Of a DNA stretch of 64,000 nt, positions 7,739-16,275 are shown piece after piece (the stretch's first letter is position 1; each line of letters starts with the position of its first letter). The notes below the pieces were generated by a model, which worked only from the letters and a program-made list of their open reading frames with translations, did not search any database and had not been told where the DNA came from. The translations under genes and the position numbers were made by a program. Source of the stretch: Fusobacteria bacterium ZRK30 (lineage in GTDB: Bacteria > Fusobacteriota > Fusobacteriia > Fusobacteriales > Fusobacteriaceae); assembly GCA_024628785.1 (NCBI GenBank), contig CP102404.1:248001-312000 (forward strand). Reading direction: 5' to 3'.

Positions 7739-9445
7739 TTATTTATTTCTAGGTTTATAGTGGGTATGTAACAGGTGGTGACTCTTATGTCCCCCAGGTT
7801 TACCCAAATAATCCTCATAAAGTTTTTTTACCTCTATATTTTCATGAGATTTTCTTAAAGCAGATTTTTCATCTGAATCATATAACCCTATTTTTCTGTC
7901 TGCAACAACTCTCATATTGTCTGGGGCAGGGGCTCCTCCCCCATTTAAACATCCTCCGACACAGGCCATTACTTCAATAAAATCAACTGTTGTTTCACCT
8001 TTTTTTATTGATTCTAAAAATGGAGTTGCATTTTTAATTCCATTTATTACTGCAACATTTACTTCTTTCCCTGCTAAGACAAGGTTTGCTCTTCTTACCC
8101 CTTCAAATCCTCTTACCTCTCTATATTCCAATGAATGAGTGGTTTCTCCCAATACATCGGAAACTGTTCTAAGAGCTGCTTCCATTACTCCACCAGTGGA
8201 AGCAAATATCCTAGCCGCTCCTGTTCCCTCTCCAAGGAGCTGATCAAATTCCTCTTCCTTTTCATAGTCAGCTAAATTTATTTTGTTCAATCTGAATAAT
8301 TTTGCCAGTTCCCTTGTTGTTATTACCATATCAACATCTTTATTTCCATCATGATCTACCATTGTATCCCTTATAATTTCATCTTTTTTAGCAGTACAAG
8401 GCATTATAGATACTGAATATACCTCAGAAGGCTCTACTCCTGATATCTTTGAATAATAACTTTTAGACAGAGCCCCGAATATTTGCTGAGGAGACTTACA
8501 AGAAGATAAATTATCTAAAAATTCAGGATGGTTGATCTCAGCATAATTTATCCACCCTGGACAGCAAGATGTAAACATAGGTAATTTTCCGCCATTTGTA
8601 AACCTGTCTAAAAACTCTGTCCCCTCTTCCATAATAGTTACATCAGCACTAAAATCTGTGGAGAAAACTCTGTCAAATCCCAGATCTTTTAGAGCTGCCA
8701 CCATTCTTTTAGTTATATCAGTCCCCGGTAAGATACCAAATTCCTCTCCTATGGTATTTTTAATAGCCGGTGCCATTTGAACAACTATATGTTTCATAGG
8801 ATTTTTAAGATCATAGTTTAAATTCTTTAGATCTATCTTTTCATGAAGTGCTCCTACTGGACATATTTTGACACACTGCCCGCATGAGATACAATCAGTT
8901 TCAGCCACTTTCCCGTGGGTCATTCCTATAGATCCGTCCTCTTCTACACAATAAACTCCAATTCCCTGGATCTCATCACATACTTTTACACATTTTTGGC
9001 ATTTTATACATTTATTCATATCTCTGACAAATGCATCTGATGAATTGTCTATAGCTAACTTTTCACGGGTTCCGTCTCCCCTGTTTTCTACACCATATTC
9101 ATAGGATATATTTTGTAACTCACAGTCTCCCATTGCTTTTTCACAAGTCAGACAGTCATTGGAATGATCCTTCAAGATCTCTTTAATCCTGTCTTTTCTA
9201 TATTCTTCCACCTCATCTGAATGAGTGTTTAATTCCATTCCGGCTTCAGGGTAGTTATCACAAGTTGTAACTAGTCCTCTTCCTACAACCTCTACCGAGC
9301 AGACCTTACATACTCCTGCAGGACTTATGTCTTCATGATGACATAGAGTGGGGATCTCTATTCCCATTTCATTTATATTTTGTAGAAGAGTTTTTTCTGT
9401 ATCAAATATAGATTTTTTTTGATTTATTATAACTTTTACTTCCAT
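7739..9445 (-). CDS. [FeFe] hydrogenase catalytic subunit, NADH/FDH-linked type (HndD-like)
   Basis: 568 residues. Domains in order: N-terminal [2Fe-2S] NuoG-like domain with CHHEDISPAGVCKVC; the Cys3His cluster region HSNDCLTCEKAMGDCELQ; ferredoxin clusters CIKCQKCVKVC and CISCGQCVKIC; and the H-cluster domain with TSCCPGW (L1), MPCTAKKDE (L2) and MACVGGCLNGGG (L3). This is the group A architecture found in HndD and in formate-dehydrogenase-coupled hydrogenases. It follows the Sec-FDH gene with a 1-nt stop/start overlap (TAATG) and its own AGGTGA, so the two are translationally coupled. No NuoE- or NuoF-like subunit is present, so electrons probably pass directly between FDH and this hydrogenase. 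Confidence 0.93.
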   Translation of the reverse strand: MEVKVIINQKKSIFDTEKTLLQNINEMGIEIPTLCHHEDISPAGVCKVCSVEVVGRGLVTTCDNYPEAGMELNTHSDEVEEYRKDRIKEILKDHSNDCLTCEKAMGDCELQNISYEYGVENRGDGTREKLAIDNSSDAFVRDMNKCIKCQKCVKVCDEIQGIGVYCVEEDGSIGMTHGKVAETDCISCGQCVKICPVGALHEKIDLKNLNYDLKNPMKHIVVQMAPAIKNTIGEEFGILPGTDITKRMVAALKDLGFDRVFSTDFSADVTIMEEGTEFLDRFTNGGKLPMFTSCCPGWINYAEINHPEFLDNLSSCKSPQQIFGALSKSYYSKISGVEPSEVYSVSIMPCTAKKDEIIRDTMVDHDGNKDVDMVITTRELAKLFRLNKINLADYEKEEEFDQLLGEGTGAARIFASTGGVMEAALRTVSDVLGETTHSLEYREVRGFEGVRRANLVLAGKEVNVAVINGIKNATPFLESIKKGETTVDFIEVMACVGGCLNGGGAPAPDNMRVVADRKIGLYDSDEKSALRKSHENIEVKKLYEDYLGKPGGHKSHHLLHTHYKPRNK

Positions 9446-12117
9446 TATTTTTTCACCTCATATTTTTCTATAGATACAGTTACTAATTTTAATTCCGGTT
9501 CACCGGATTTTTCATCTAAAGCTTCTGTTCCTGTTAACATATTTGCTGACCCTTCTGCAAAATGGAAAGGCATAAATACAGTTCCCTTTAAGATCTTTTT
9601 AGTTTCAAGAACCCTTGTCTGAACAGCACCCCTTCTAGAGGTTACAGTTACCATCTCCCCGTCTTTTACCCCTATCTCTTCACAAGTTAACGGGTTTATC
9701 TCGATATAAGATTCCGGTGATTTTTCATGGAGCCCTTCAGTTTTGGCAGTCATAGTTCTAGTATGATAGTGATATAGATTTCTACCATTAGTCAATACAT
9801 ATGGATATTTCTCATCTACTATCTCTGCTGGCAGATCATATTCTACAGGAACTATTAATCCCTTACCTCTCATAGGTCCGTCTACATGAAGGATAGGCGT
9901 CCCAGGATGATTTTTATCCTTTACAGGCCATTGTAATCCTTCTTTTTCTATCCTGTCATAAGATATTCCTGCATATTGAGGTATCAGTCTGGCCATCTCA
10001 TCCATAATATCTGCGGGACTGTCATAATGAACATCATATCCAAATTCATTCATAAGCTCCATAAATATTAACCAGTCAGCCTTGGCTTTTCCACGGCCTT
10101 TTACAGCAGCTCTTACCCTCTGTACCTTTCTTTCGGTATTTGTAAATGTACCGTCTTTTTCAGCAAATGACAGTGCCGGTAAGATAAGATCTGCATATTT
10201 AGCAGTTTCTGTCATAAAGATATCCTGAACTACCAAAAAATCTAAAGATTCTAAGGATTGAATGATATGAGTTGTATCCGGATCAGATACAACCGGGTTT
10301 TCCCCCATAATAAATAAGAATTTAAGATCCTTATGATGAGCTGCATCCATGATTTGCGTTATAGTTAACCCTACTTTCGAAGGTAGTTCAACACCCCACT
10401 CTTCTTTATATAATTTCCTGAACTTTTCATCCTTAATACTCTTATATCCAGGGAGCGTATCTGGGAATGCACCCATATCACATGATCCCTGTACATTATT
10501 TTGTCCTCTCAAAGGGTTGATTCCTGTTCCAGGTCTTCCTATCTGTCCTGTTATTAAAGCCAGGTTTGATAGTGCTATTACAGCATTTGTACCAGTTTTA
10601 AACTGAGTTATCCCCATGGCATAATATATTGAAGAAGCTTTCCCTGTTGCATACAGTCTGGCAGCTTCTACTATTTTTTCAGGAGCTACTCCAGATATTT
10701 CTGAAGCCATACGAGGAGTATATTTTTTCACCATTTCCTTTAACTCTTTATACCCTTCTGTATGGTTTTTAATATAGTCATTATTAACTAAATCCTCTGA
10801 AATAATTACATGAATCATTCCATTTATAAGAGCTATATTAGCTCCTACATTTACCTGCATATATACGTCAGCCTCTTCCGACAGGTCTATTTCCCTCGGA
10901 TCAGCCAATATTATTTTGGATCCATTTCTCTTTGCTTGTTTTATCTTAGCTCCTATTACAGGATGATTTTCCCTTGGGTTTGATCCAATTATAAAGATTA
11001 AATCCGAATCTTTTGCTTCCTGGATACTATTTGTCATAGCTCCACTTCCTAATGTAGTTGCAAGCCCGGCAACTGTTGCAGAATGTCAGAGACGGGCACA
11101 GTGATCTATATTATTGGTTTCCATTGAAACTCTCATTAATTTTTGAAATAAAAAGTTATCTTCATTGGTACATCTGGCAGAAGCTAATCCTCCAAGTGCT
11201 TCGGGACCGAATTCTTCCTTTATTCCATTGGCCTTAGATACGAATAATTCATATGCTTCCTTCCAGGTAGCCTCTCTAAATTCACCATTTTCTTTGATTA
11301 AAGGTGTCTTTAATCTCTCTGGATGATCTATAAATTTATACCCGAATTTCCCCTTTACACACAATAATCCATCGTTGGGGCTGGCAAGTACCGGTTCTAC
11401 TCCTACTACCTTATCTTTTTTGGTAATAAGATCAAATTGGCACCCGACTCCACAGTATGAACAAGTTGTCTGGGTTTTTTTTACTTCCCAATTTCTATAT
11501 TTTGTCTTTTCCTTGGCCTGAAGAGCCCCTACAGGACAGACACTTACACAGTTCCCGCAAAATACACAGTCAGAATTATTTGTTACTGTGCCTCCTGCTA
11601 CCTTTACCCTCTTTTTATCACTATCTAAAGTTAATACATCGTTACATTGTTGTGTTTTGCATACCTCTACACATTTTCCACATGAGATACATTTATTTGG
11701 ATCTATATCATAAAATGGATTACTTCTATCTAAAGAAAGTTCCTCTCTGCATTCATTATGTCTTTGTTCTACCCCATATTCATAGCAGTAATCCTGTAAT
11801 TTGCAATGCCCTGATTTTTTACATACCAGACAGTCCAATGGATGATCTACTATTATCGATTCTAATATCTCTCTTCTCTTTTCTATGATCTCCGGAGTAT
11901 GAGTTTTTATCTCTAATCCCTCTTCTACTTCTACAGAACATCCCTTTACTATTTCACCATTACACTCTACAACACATATCCCGCACTTATCTTCTGTTTC
12001 AAATCTTTCATCATAACAGAATGTTGGTATAATGTGTCCTGCTGATTCTGCCGCCTGGCAAATGGTCGTATCTTTTGAAGTTTTTACTTCTTGACCATTG
12101 ATATTAATCTTAACCAT
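9445..12117 (-). CDS. fdhF: Selenocysteine-containing formate dehydrogenase alpha subunit (UGA readthrough)
   Basis: An 890-residue molybdenum/tungsten-bis-MGD formate dehydrogenase that plain gene calling splits into two at an in-frame UGA (minus strand, 11088-11086). The context is C-A-R-L-U-H-S-A-T-V-A-G-L, the conserved active-site motif of Sec-FDHs, and the frame continues without interruption. N-terminal domains are a NuoG-like [2Fe-2S] (CYDERFETEDKCGIC), a Cys-rich HPLDCLVC module, two ferredoxin clusters (CISCGKCVEVC, CVFCGNCVSVC) and the CSYCGVGC cluster of the Mo domain. The C-terminus carries the molydopterin-dinucleotide-binding YVLTNGRNLYHYHTRTMT region. First gene of an operon with the [FeFe] hydrogenase; mobA, fdhD, tupA and selC in the window supply cofactor needs. 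Confidence 0.96.
11056..11074 (-). promoter_or_regulatory. Bacterial SECIS hairpin in fdhF
   Basis: In the mRNA, 11 nt after the UGA, AGUUGC pairs with GCAACU around the 7-nt loop CGGGCUU, giving a 6-bp stem with GG in the apical loop. Position and shape match the bacterial SECIS element that recruits SelB. It lies inside the coding sequence. Confidence 0.8.
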
Positions 12118-12230
12118 CTTAAGATATCCTCCTATAAAACTTAAAAAACAATTTAATTTTTCCTTTGCTACTTAAAAATTTCACATTCACAGAGATAAGT
12201 TTACCTCCTAGACTAAAATAAATCAATATT

Positions 12231-12291
12231 TTTTTGCATATAGATTAACATTTTTTGCATACAGCTTAACACTTTTTCGTATTTTTTAAGA
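12231..12291. repeat. Direct repeats in fdhF-fdhD divergent region (candidate regulator sites)
   Basis: TTTTTGCATATAGATTAACA (12231-12250) and TTTTTGCATACAGCTTAACA (12252-12271) match at 18 of 20 positions with a 21-bp period, and a weaker third copy (TTTTTCGTATTTTTTAAGA) continues the period. A 21-bp spacing is two helical turns, so a regulator could bind all copies on one face. They lie between the divergent formate dehydrogenase operon and fdhD. Confidence 0.6.
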
Positions 12292-12367
12292 TTATTTTAA
12301 TTTAATTTAACATTCATACCTTAAAAATGGTATAATTACCAAAAATAAAAAAGGGGAAAATAAAACT

Positions 12368-13075
12368 ATGTATCCAGTTTGCGAAGAAATCAATGTCACC
12401 ATGTTTATAAACAATACAAAATTTATAACCTTTATGTGTACTCCCGATAATTTAAAGGCATTGGCTATAGGTCACCTGTACACACGAAATCTTATTGCAG
12501 ATATCGATGATATCGATTCTATCAGAGTTTGTAATAGTTTAAAAAATATCTATATCACATCTGAATTTATCTCTTTGAAGGAGGATCTTTCTTTAAGCAC
12601 GGTATTATCGAGCTCATGCGGCAGTTCCCCAAACTTTAATCTGAAACTAGATCAAGTTGTAGAATCCCATACCTCCTTTGATCTGAAAGCATTAAAAAAT
12701 GCAACCATAAAAATGTTTAAATTAGCAGTAAAACACCAGGAAACAGGGGGGATGCACAGCTGCGCTGTGTACAATGCAAAAAAAGATATAATAGCTATTG
12801 AAGATGTAGGCAGGCATAATGCCGTAGATAAGATCATAGGAGCTTGTCTCATTAAAAACTATGATTTAGAAAATAGTGCAATCATTTCTACCGGCAGAAT
12901 ATCTACCGATATGGTATTAAAATGTGCCGGTGCAAAAATTCCTGTAGTTGTAACCAGGAGTATTCCTACAAGTTCAGCTTTAGAATTAGCCAGGCAAAAT
13001 GGGATTACAGTCATTGGAAGAATAATGGCCAGCGAACCCATTATCTATGTAAATGAAGATCGAATATTAAAGTAG
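12368..13075 (+). CDS. fdhD: Formate dehydrogenase accessory sulfurtransferase FdhD
   Basis: FdhD passes sulfur from a cysteine desulfurase to the Mo/W-bis-MGD cofactor of formate dehydrogenase. The family is clear from MHSCAVYN, IEDVGRHNAVDKIIGACL, ISTGRISTDMVLKCAGAKIPVVVTRSIPTSSALELA and the C-terminal GITVIGR. The cysteine motif is unusual: instead of C-x-x-C the sequence has SSSCGSSP, so only the first Cys is kept. 235 residues is slightly short (E. coli 277). It is divergent from the FDH operon and separated from it by regularly spaced direct repeats, suggesting shared control. Confidence 0.93.
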   Translation: MYPVCEEINVTMFINNTKFITFMCTPDNLKALAIGHLYTRNLIADIDDIDSIRVCNSLKNIYITSEFISLKEDLSLSTVLSSSCGSSPNFNLKLDQVVESHTSFDLKALKNATIKMFKLAVKHQETGGMHSCAVYNAKKDIIAIEDVGRHNAVDKIIGACLIKNYDLENSAIISTGRISTDMVLKCAGAKIPVVVTRSIPTSSALELARQNGITVIGRIMASEPIIYVNEDRILK

Positions 13076-13151
13076 TACAAACTAAATTTATAGATACAGT
13101 CAAAAATATTTCTGCCATTTTATTGTCGTACTTATTTTATTGGAGGATACC

Positions 13152-13934
13152 ATGAAAAAAATTATTTTTACACTTTTGTTATTAATATCACTAGCTAGTT
13201 TTGGAGCTTCAGATCAACTTCTGTTAGCAACTACTACCAGTGTTAGAGATAGTGGTCTTTTAGACTATATATTACCTGAATTTGAAAAAGAAACTGGAAT
13301 TGATGTTAAATTTGTAGCAGTTGGTACAGGTCGTGCTCTTAAGATGGGAGAAGACGGTGAAGTAGATGCTCTTCTTGTTCATGCTAAAACATCTGAACTT
13401 AAATTTATCAAAGCCGGACATGGAATAGATAGAATTCAATTCATGCACAACTTTTTCATTGTTGTAGGACCTGAAGATGGAAAAGAATTCAAAAATTTAC
13501 ACGATGCACTTAATAAGATAGATAAAAATAAATATAAATTTGTATCTAGAGGAGATGACTCAGGTACAAATAAAAAAGAAATTTCTCTTTGGAAAAACGA
13601 AGGTATAAATACAGATAAAGACTGGTATATGTCAAGTGGAAATGGTATGGCTGCTACCCTTAAAATTGCCAGTGAAAAAGGATGTTATACCCTTACAGAC
13701 ATGTCTACTTACCTTCACCTTAAGGACAAGTTAAATTTAGATATCAAAGTAAACAACGACAAAAACTTAATAAATGAATACAGTGTTATTACTATAAATC
13801 CAGATAAAAATAAGATGATCAACTATAAAAATGCTAAAATATTTATGAACTGGATCACATCTAAGGAAACTAAAAAACTTATCTCTACATACGGGGTAGA
13901 AGAATTCAAAATGCCTCTATTCATAGTTGAATAG
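13152..13934 (+). CDS. tupA: Tungstate ABC transporter substrate-binding protein (TupA-like)
   Basis: A periplasmic oxyanion-binding protein, 260 residues. A Sec signal peptide (MKKIIFTLLLLISLASFGAS) precedes LLLATTTSVRDSGLLDYILP, whose TTTS motif is the tungstate-binding loop of TupA. FVSRGDDSGTNKKE and YTLTDMSTYL, also typical, follow. A TTG at 13140 overlaps the ribosome site GGAGG (13142-13146), so the ATG at 13152 is chosen. The expected permease (TupB) and ATPase (TupC) do not follow; the next genes are convergent. Placement next to fdhD suggests that it supplies tungsten to the formate dehydrogenase. Confidence 0.9.
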   Translation: MKKIIFTLLLLISLASFGASDQLLLATTTSVRDSGLLDYILPEFEKETGIDVKFVAVGTGRALKMGEDGEVDALLVHAKTSELKFIKAGHGIDRIQFMHNFFIVVGPEDGKEFKNLHDALNKIDKNKYKFVSRGDDSGTNKKEISLWKNEGINTDKDWYMSSGNGMAATLKIASEKGCYTLTDMSTYLHLKDKLNLDIKVNNDKNLINEYSVITINPDKNKMINYKNAKIFMNWITSKETKKLISTYGVEEFKMPLFIVE

Positions 13935-13951
13935 ATTTTAAAAAAAAATAT

Positions 13952-14000
13952 AAAAAAGAGGAGTATCTCCCAAATTTTTGGATAGATACTCCTCTTTTTT
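13952..14000. terminator. Bidirectional terminator between tupA and ynjF-like gene
   Basis: AAAAAAGAGGAGTATCT and AGATACTCCTCTTTTTT form a 17-bp perfect stem around a 15-nt loop, with A and T runs on either side, serving the convergent tupA and the minus-strand transporter operon. Confidence 0.9.
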
Positions 14001-14014
14001 ATATTTTAATTTAC

Positions 14015-14596
14015 TTATTTTAATATCTTTCTGGCTTCTGCCATCCTCTGGCCGGCAGTAAAAATTATTATCAAGATAAATATAGTTATTATGATATTTA
14101 AGTATTGGGGAAATAAGATCATCCCTGAAAAAAATATAAAACCTTCCGTTCTTTCTGCTAAACCAGCCTGATAATAAAAAGATTTTTCACTTATTTTTGT
14201 AGACAGCGTTCCCACCGTTAAAAATATAGTCATACTGATTATGATACTAGATGCAAGGAGAAAAAATAAAAAATTACTTTCTGGATATTTCATGGCTAGG
14301 GCTAACATTATTCCAATCTCCACTATCCTGTCAAAGGTAATATCCATAAGTGCTCCAAAAAGGTTGGATCCCTTTGATCTGGCAATGGTCCCATCTACAG
14401 CATCTAAAAGTCCCGACATCCATAACAGAGTCACTCCTACCAATGAATAACCTAAGTATATAGACAGGGGGACACTAAGCCCCAATACTAGAGCCATAAC
14501 CGTAACTTGATTGGCACTGACCCCTGCCTTTATAAATCCAGCTGCAAAAGATTTAATTATTGGTTGTACATATTTTCTTCCGTGTGTATCTAACAT
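14015..14596 (-). CDS. CDP-alcohol phosphatidyltransferase family protein (YnjF-like)
   Basis: A 193-residue membrane enzyme of the CDP-alcohol phosphotransferase superfamily. The catalytic signature D-G-x2-A-R-x8-G-x3-D-x3-D is complete: DGTIARSKGSNLFGALMDITFD, split here as DGTIAR, then G and two Asp at the right distances. About five or six hydrophobic segments follow the pattern of the family. It is the last gene of the operon encoding the ABC-type binding protein and permeases, exactly as ynjF ends the E. coli ynjABCDEF run. The alcohol acceptor is unknown. Confidence 0.88.
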   Translation of the reverse strand: MLDTHGRKYVQPIIKSFAAGFIKAGVSANQVTVMALVLGLSVPLSIYLGYSLVGVTLLWMSGLLDAVDGTIARSKGSNLFGALMDITFDRIVEIGIMLALAMKYPESNFLFFLLASSIIISMTIFLTVGTLSTKISEKSFYYQAGLAERTEGFIFFSGMILFPQYLNIIITIFILIIIFTAGQRMAEARKILK

Positions 14597-14620
14597 CTTT
14601 CCTCCCTCAATAACTTTCTA

Positions 14621-15373
14621 CTACCTTACCTTTGTAATTTTTTTCAATCCAAACCTTATTCCCAATTCAAACACTAAAATCCCAATAACATTAAATAGGA
14701 TAAATAGGATAGCATATACCGCCCCCACAACCTTATCTCCGCTGCTTAAATATGGAAACATCAAGATTGGCAGAGTAATTATCTCTCCTCCTCCTATTAG
14801 AAGGGTCAGTATATATTCTGACAGAGATATCAATATCGATATTGTTGAACCGATCAATATCCCGGGAAGCAATATGGGCAGGATAATATACCTGTACATC
14901 TGAAATTTCGAGACACCATCAATAAGTGCCGATTCTTCCAGTCTTTTGGGAAATCCTTTAAAACTCCCATAAAGACTTAGAAGTACATAGGGAAAACTAG
15001 GTATTATGTTGACCAGGATCACTCCTAATAAGTTGTCTGTTAATCCATAAATTATCATACTGTAATGGATTCCCAACACAGATGACAGAGATGGGATTAT
15101 TAGGGGGGCAAATAAAATTACCATATAAATTCCTTTAAATCTGCTTTTTTTTCTGAATAAAAATCTAGCTGCAGGTATAGCCAGAAACAGATTGATTACA
15201 GCCACTGTATAGGCAATGGATAAGTTATATCCCATCCCAACCCACGTGGATCTATTTTTTAATACATATTCATATCCATCCATGGAATAATTAGAAGGCA
15301 GTATCTCTCCAAATCTCCATCCGCTAGATACAGAACCTAGAACCAAGGGGATAAACGGGAATAAAACTACCAA
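14621..15373 (-). CDS. ABC transporter permease (second half of YnjC-like permease)
   Basis: 250 residues, six predicted hydrophobic segments. The EAA-type loop that contacts the ATPase is RLEESALIDGVSKFQMYRYIILPILLPG. It follows the other permease gene after 26 bp and precedes the CDP-alcohol transferase. In E. coli, YnjC carries two permease halves in one polypeptide; here they appear to be separate genes. The substrate is unknown, and no ATPase is encoded in the operon. Confidence 0.87.
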   Translation of the reverse strand: MVVLFPFIPLVLGSVSSGWRFGEILPSNYSMDGYEYVLKNRSTWVGMGYNLSIAYTVAVINLFLAIPAARFLFRKKSRFKGIYMVILFAPLIIPSLSSVLGIHYSMIIYGLTDNLLGVILVNIIPSFPYVLLSLYGSFKGFPKRLEESALIDGVSKFQMYRYIILPILLPGILIGSTISILISLSEYILTLLIGGGEIITLPILMFPYLSSGDKVVGAVYAILFILFNVIGILVFELGIRFGLKKITKVR

Positions 15374-15399
15374 TATAAATACCAGTCCTGCTATTATAA

Positions 15400-16275
15400 T
15401 TATTTTTCTAATTCTAATTCCACCCTTTCTCCCAGTGATCTATTTAGTTTATAGATAATTAGTGCCACACCGACTGTTAACAATATGATTATACTATTTA
15501 TGACCATTACCTCTCCCCTGTGAACTATACTATTTCTTGCATATTTTTCATAGGCTAAAACCGGAAGAGTCCTAGGGTACGTTACTCCCAAAAGATATGG
15601 AACTTCAAATGAAGCAAATATATGAGCAAAAACTACAAACAATGAACTCAAATAGATAGGGAAAATTATTGGAAATACTACCTCTTTAAAAAAATGATAT
15701 CTATTTACCCCATACACTTTAGCTACATCCAGCCACTCATTGTTTATCTTTATCATCGTTGAATAAACCATAAGGATCACAAAGGGACTGGCCTTCCACC
15801 CATAGGTTAATATGATTGAATATCCATGACTCTCATTGACCAAAATCGGAAATTCATCCATCTTATGAATACATCCCAATCTATAACATAGAGTAGAGAT
15901 CATACCACTCTGGCCAATCAGGGTCGAGATCATATATCCTCCTAAGAGATAGGGAATATACATAGGTGACAGAATAAACATCTTAATCCCATTTAATTTT
16001 GCCAGATCGACCTCTGTACTGAGAAGGTAGAGTACATATATCCCCAAAAGAGATATTACTCCCACTAAAATTATGGAGCACAGACTTAATTTAGCTGTAT
16101 AAACCAGAGAATTTAAAAATTCTCCCTTATTTATTACTTTTTCCAGCAATTTATAGTTAAATATCTGCTGAAAAGACTTCAATATTCCGCTCCAAAATAA
16201 TACCGACATCACAATGATGCTGGGCAGGATTCCCAGATGTTTCTTAACCCTTTGCCACTTTTTCATACCATTCAT
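15400..16275 (-). CDS. ABC transporter permease (first half of YnjC-like permease)
   Basis: A 291-residue polytopic membrane protein with the permease loop EWLDVAKVYGVNRYHFFKEVVFPIIFP near residue 190 and about six hydrophobic segments. It overlaps the end of the binding-protein gene by 32 bp; the ATG at 16275 has GGGA upstream, and a second ATG three codons later (16266) is also possible. The overlap indicates translational coupling. With the next gene it forms a heterodimeric permease of the YnjC type. Confidence 0.87.
   Translation of the reverse strand: MNGMKKWQRVKKHLGILPSIIVMSVLFWSGILKSFQQIFNYKLLEKVINKGEFLNSLVYTAKLSLCSIILVGVISLLGIYVLYLLSTEVDLAKLNGIKMFILSPMYIPYLLGGYMISTLIGQSGMISTLCYRLGCIHKMDEFPILVNESHGYSIILTYGWKASPFVILMVYSTMIKINNEWLDVAKVYGVNRYHFFKEVVFPIIFPIYLSSLFVVFAHIFASFEVPYLLGVTYPRTLPVLAYEKYARNSIVHRGEVMVINSIIILLTVGVALIIYKLNRSLGERVELELEK

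Noticed and set aside
11457-11888. 143-codon plus-strand ORF inside formate dehydrogenase
   Set aside because: Antisense shadow of a certain gene, with no similarity pattern or ribosome site.
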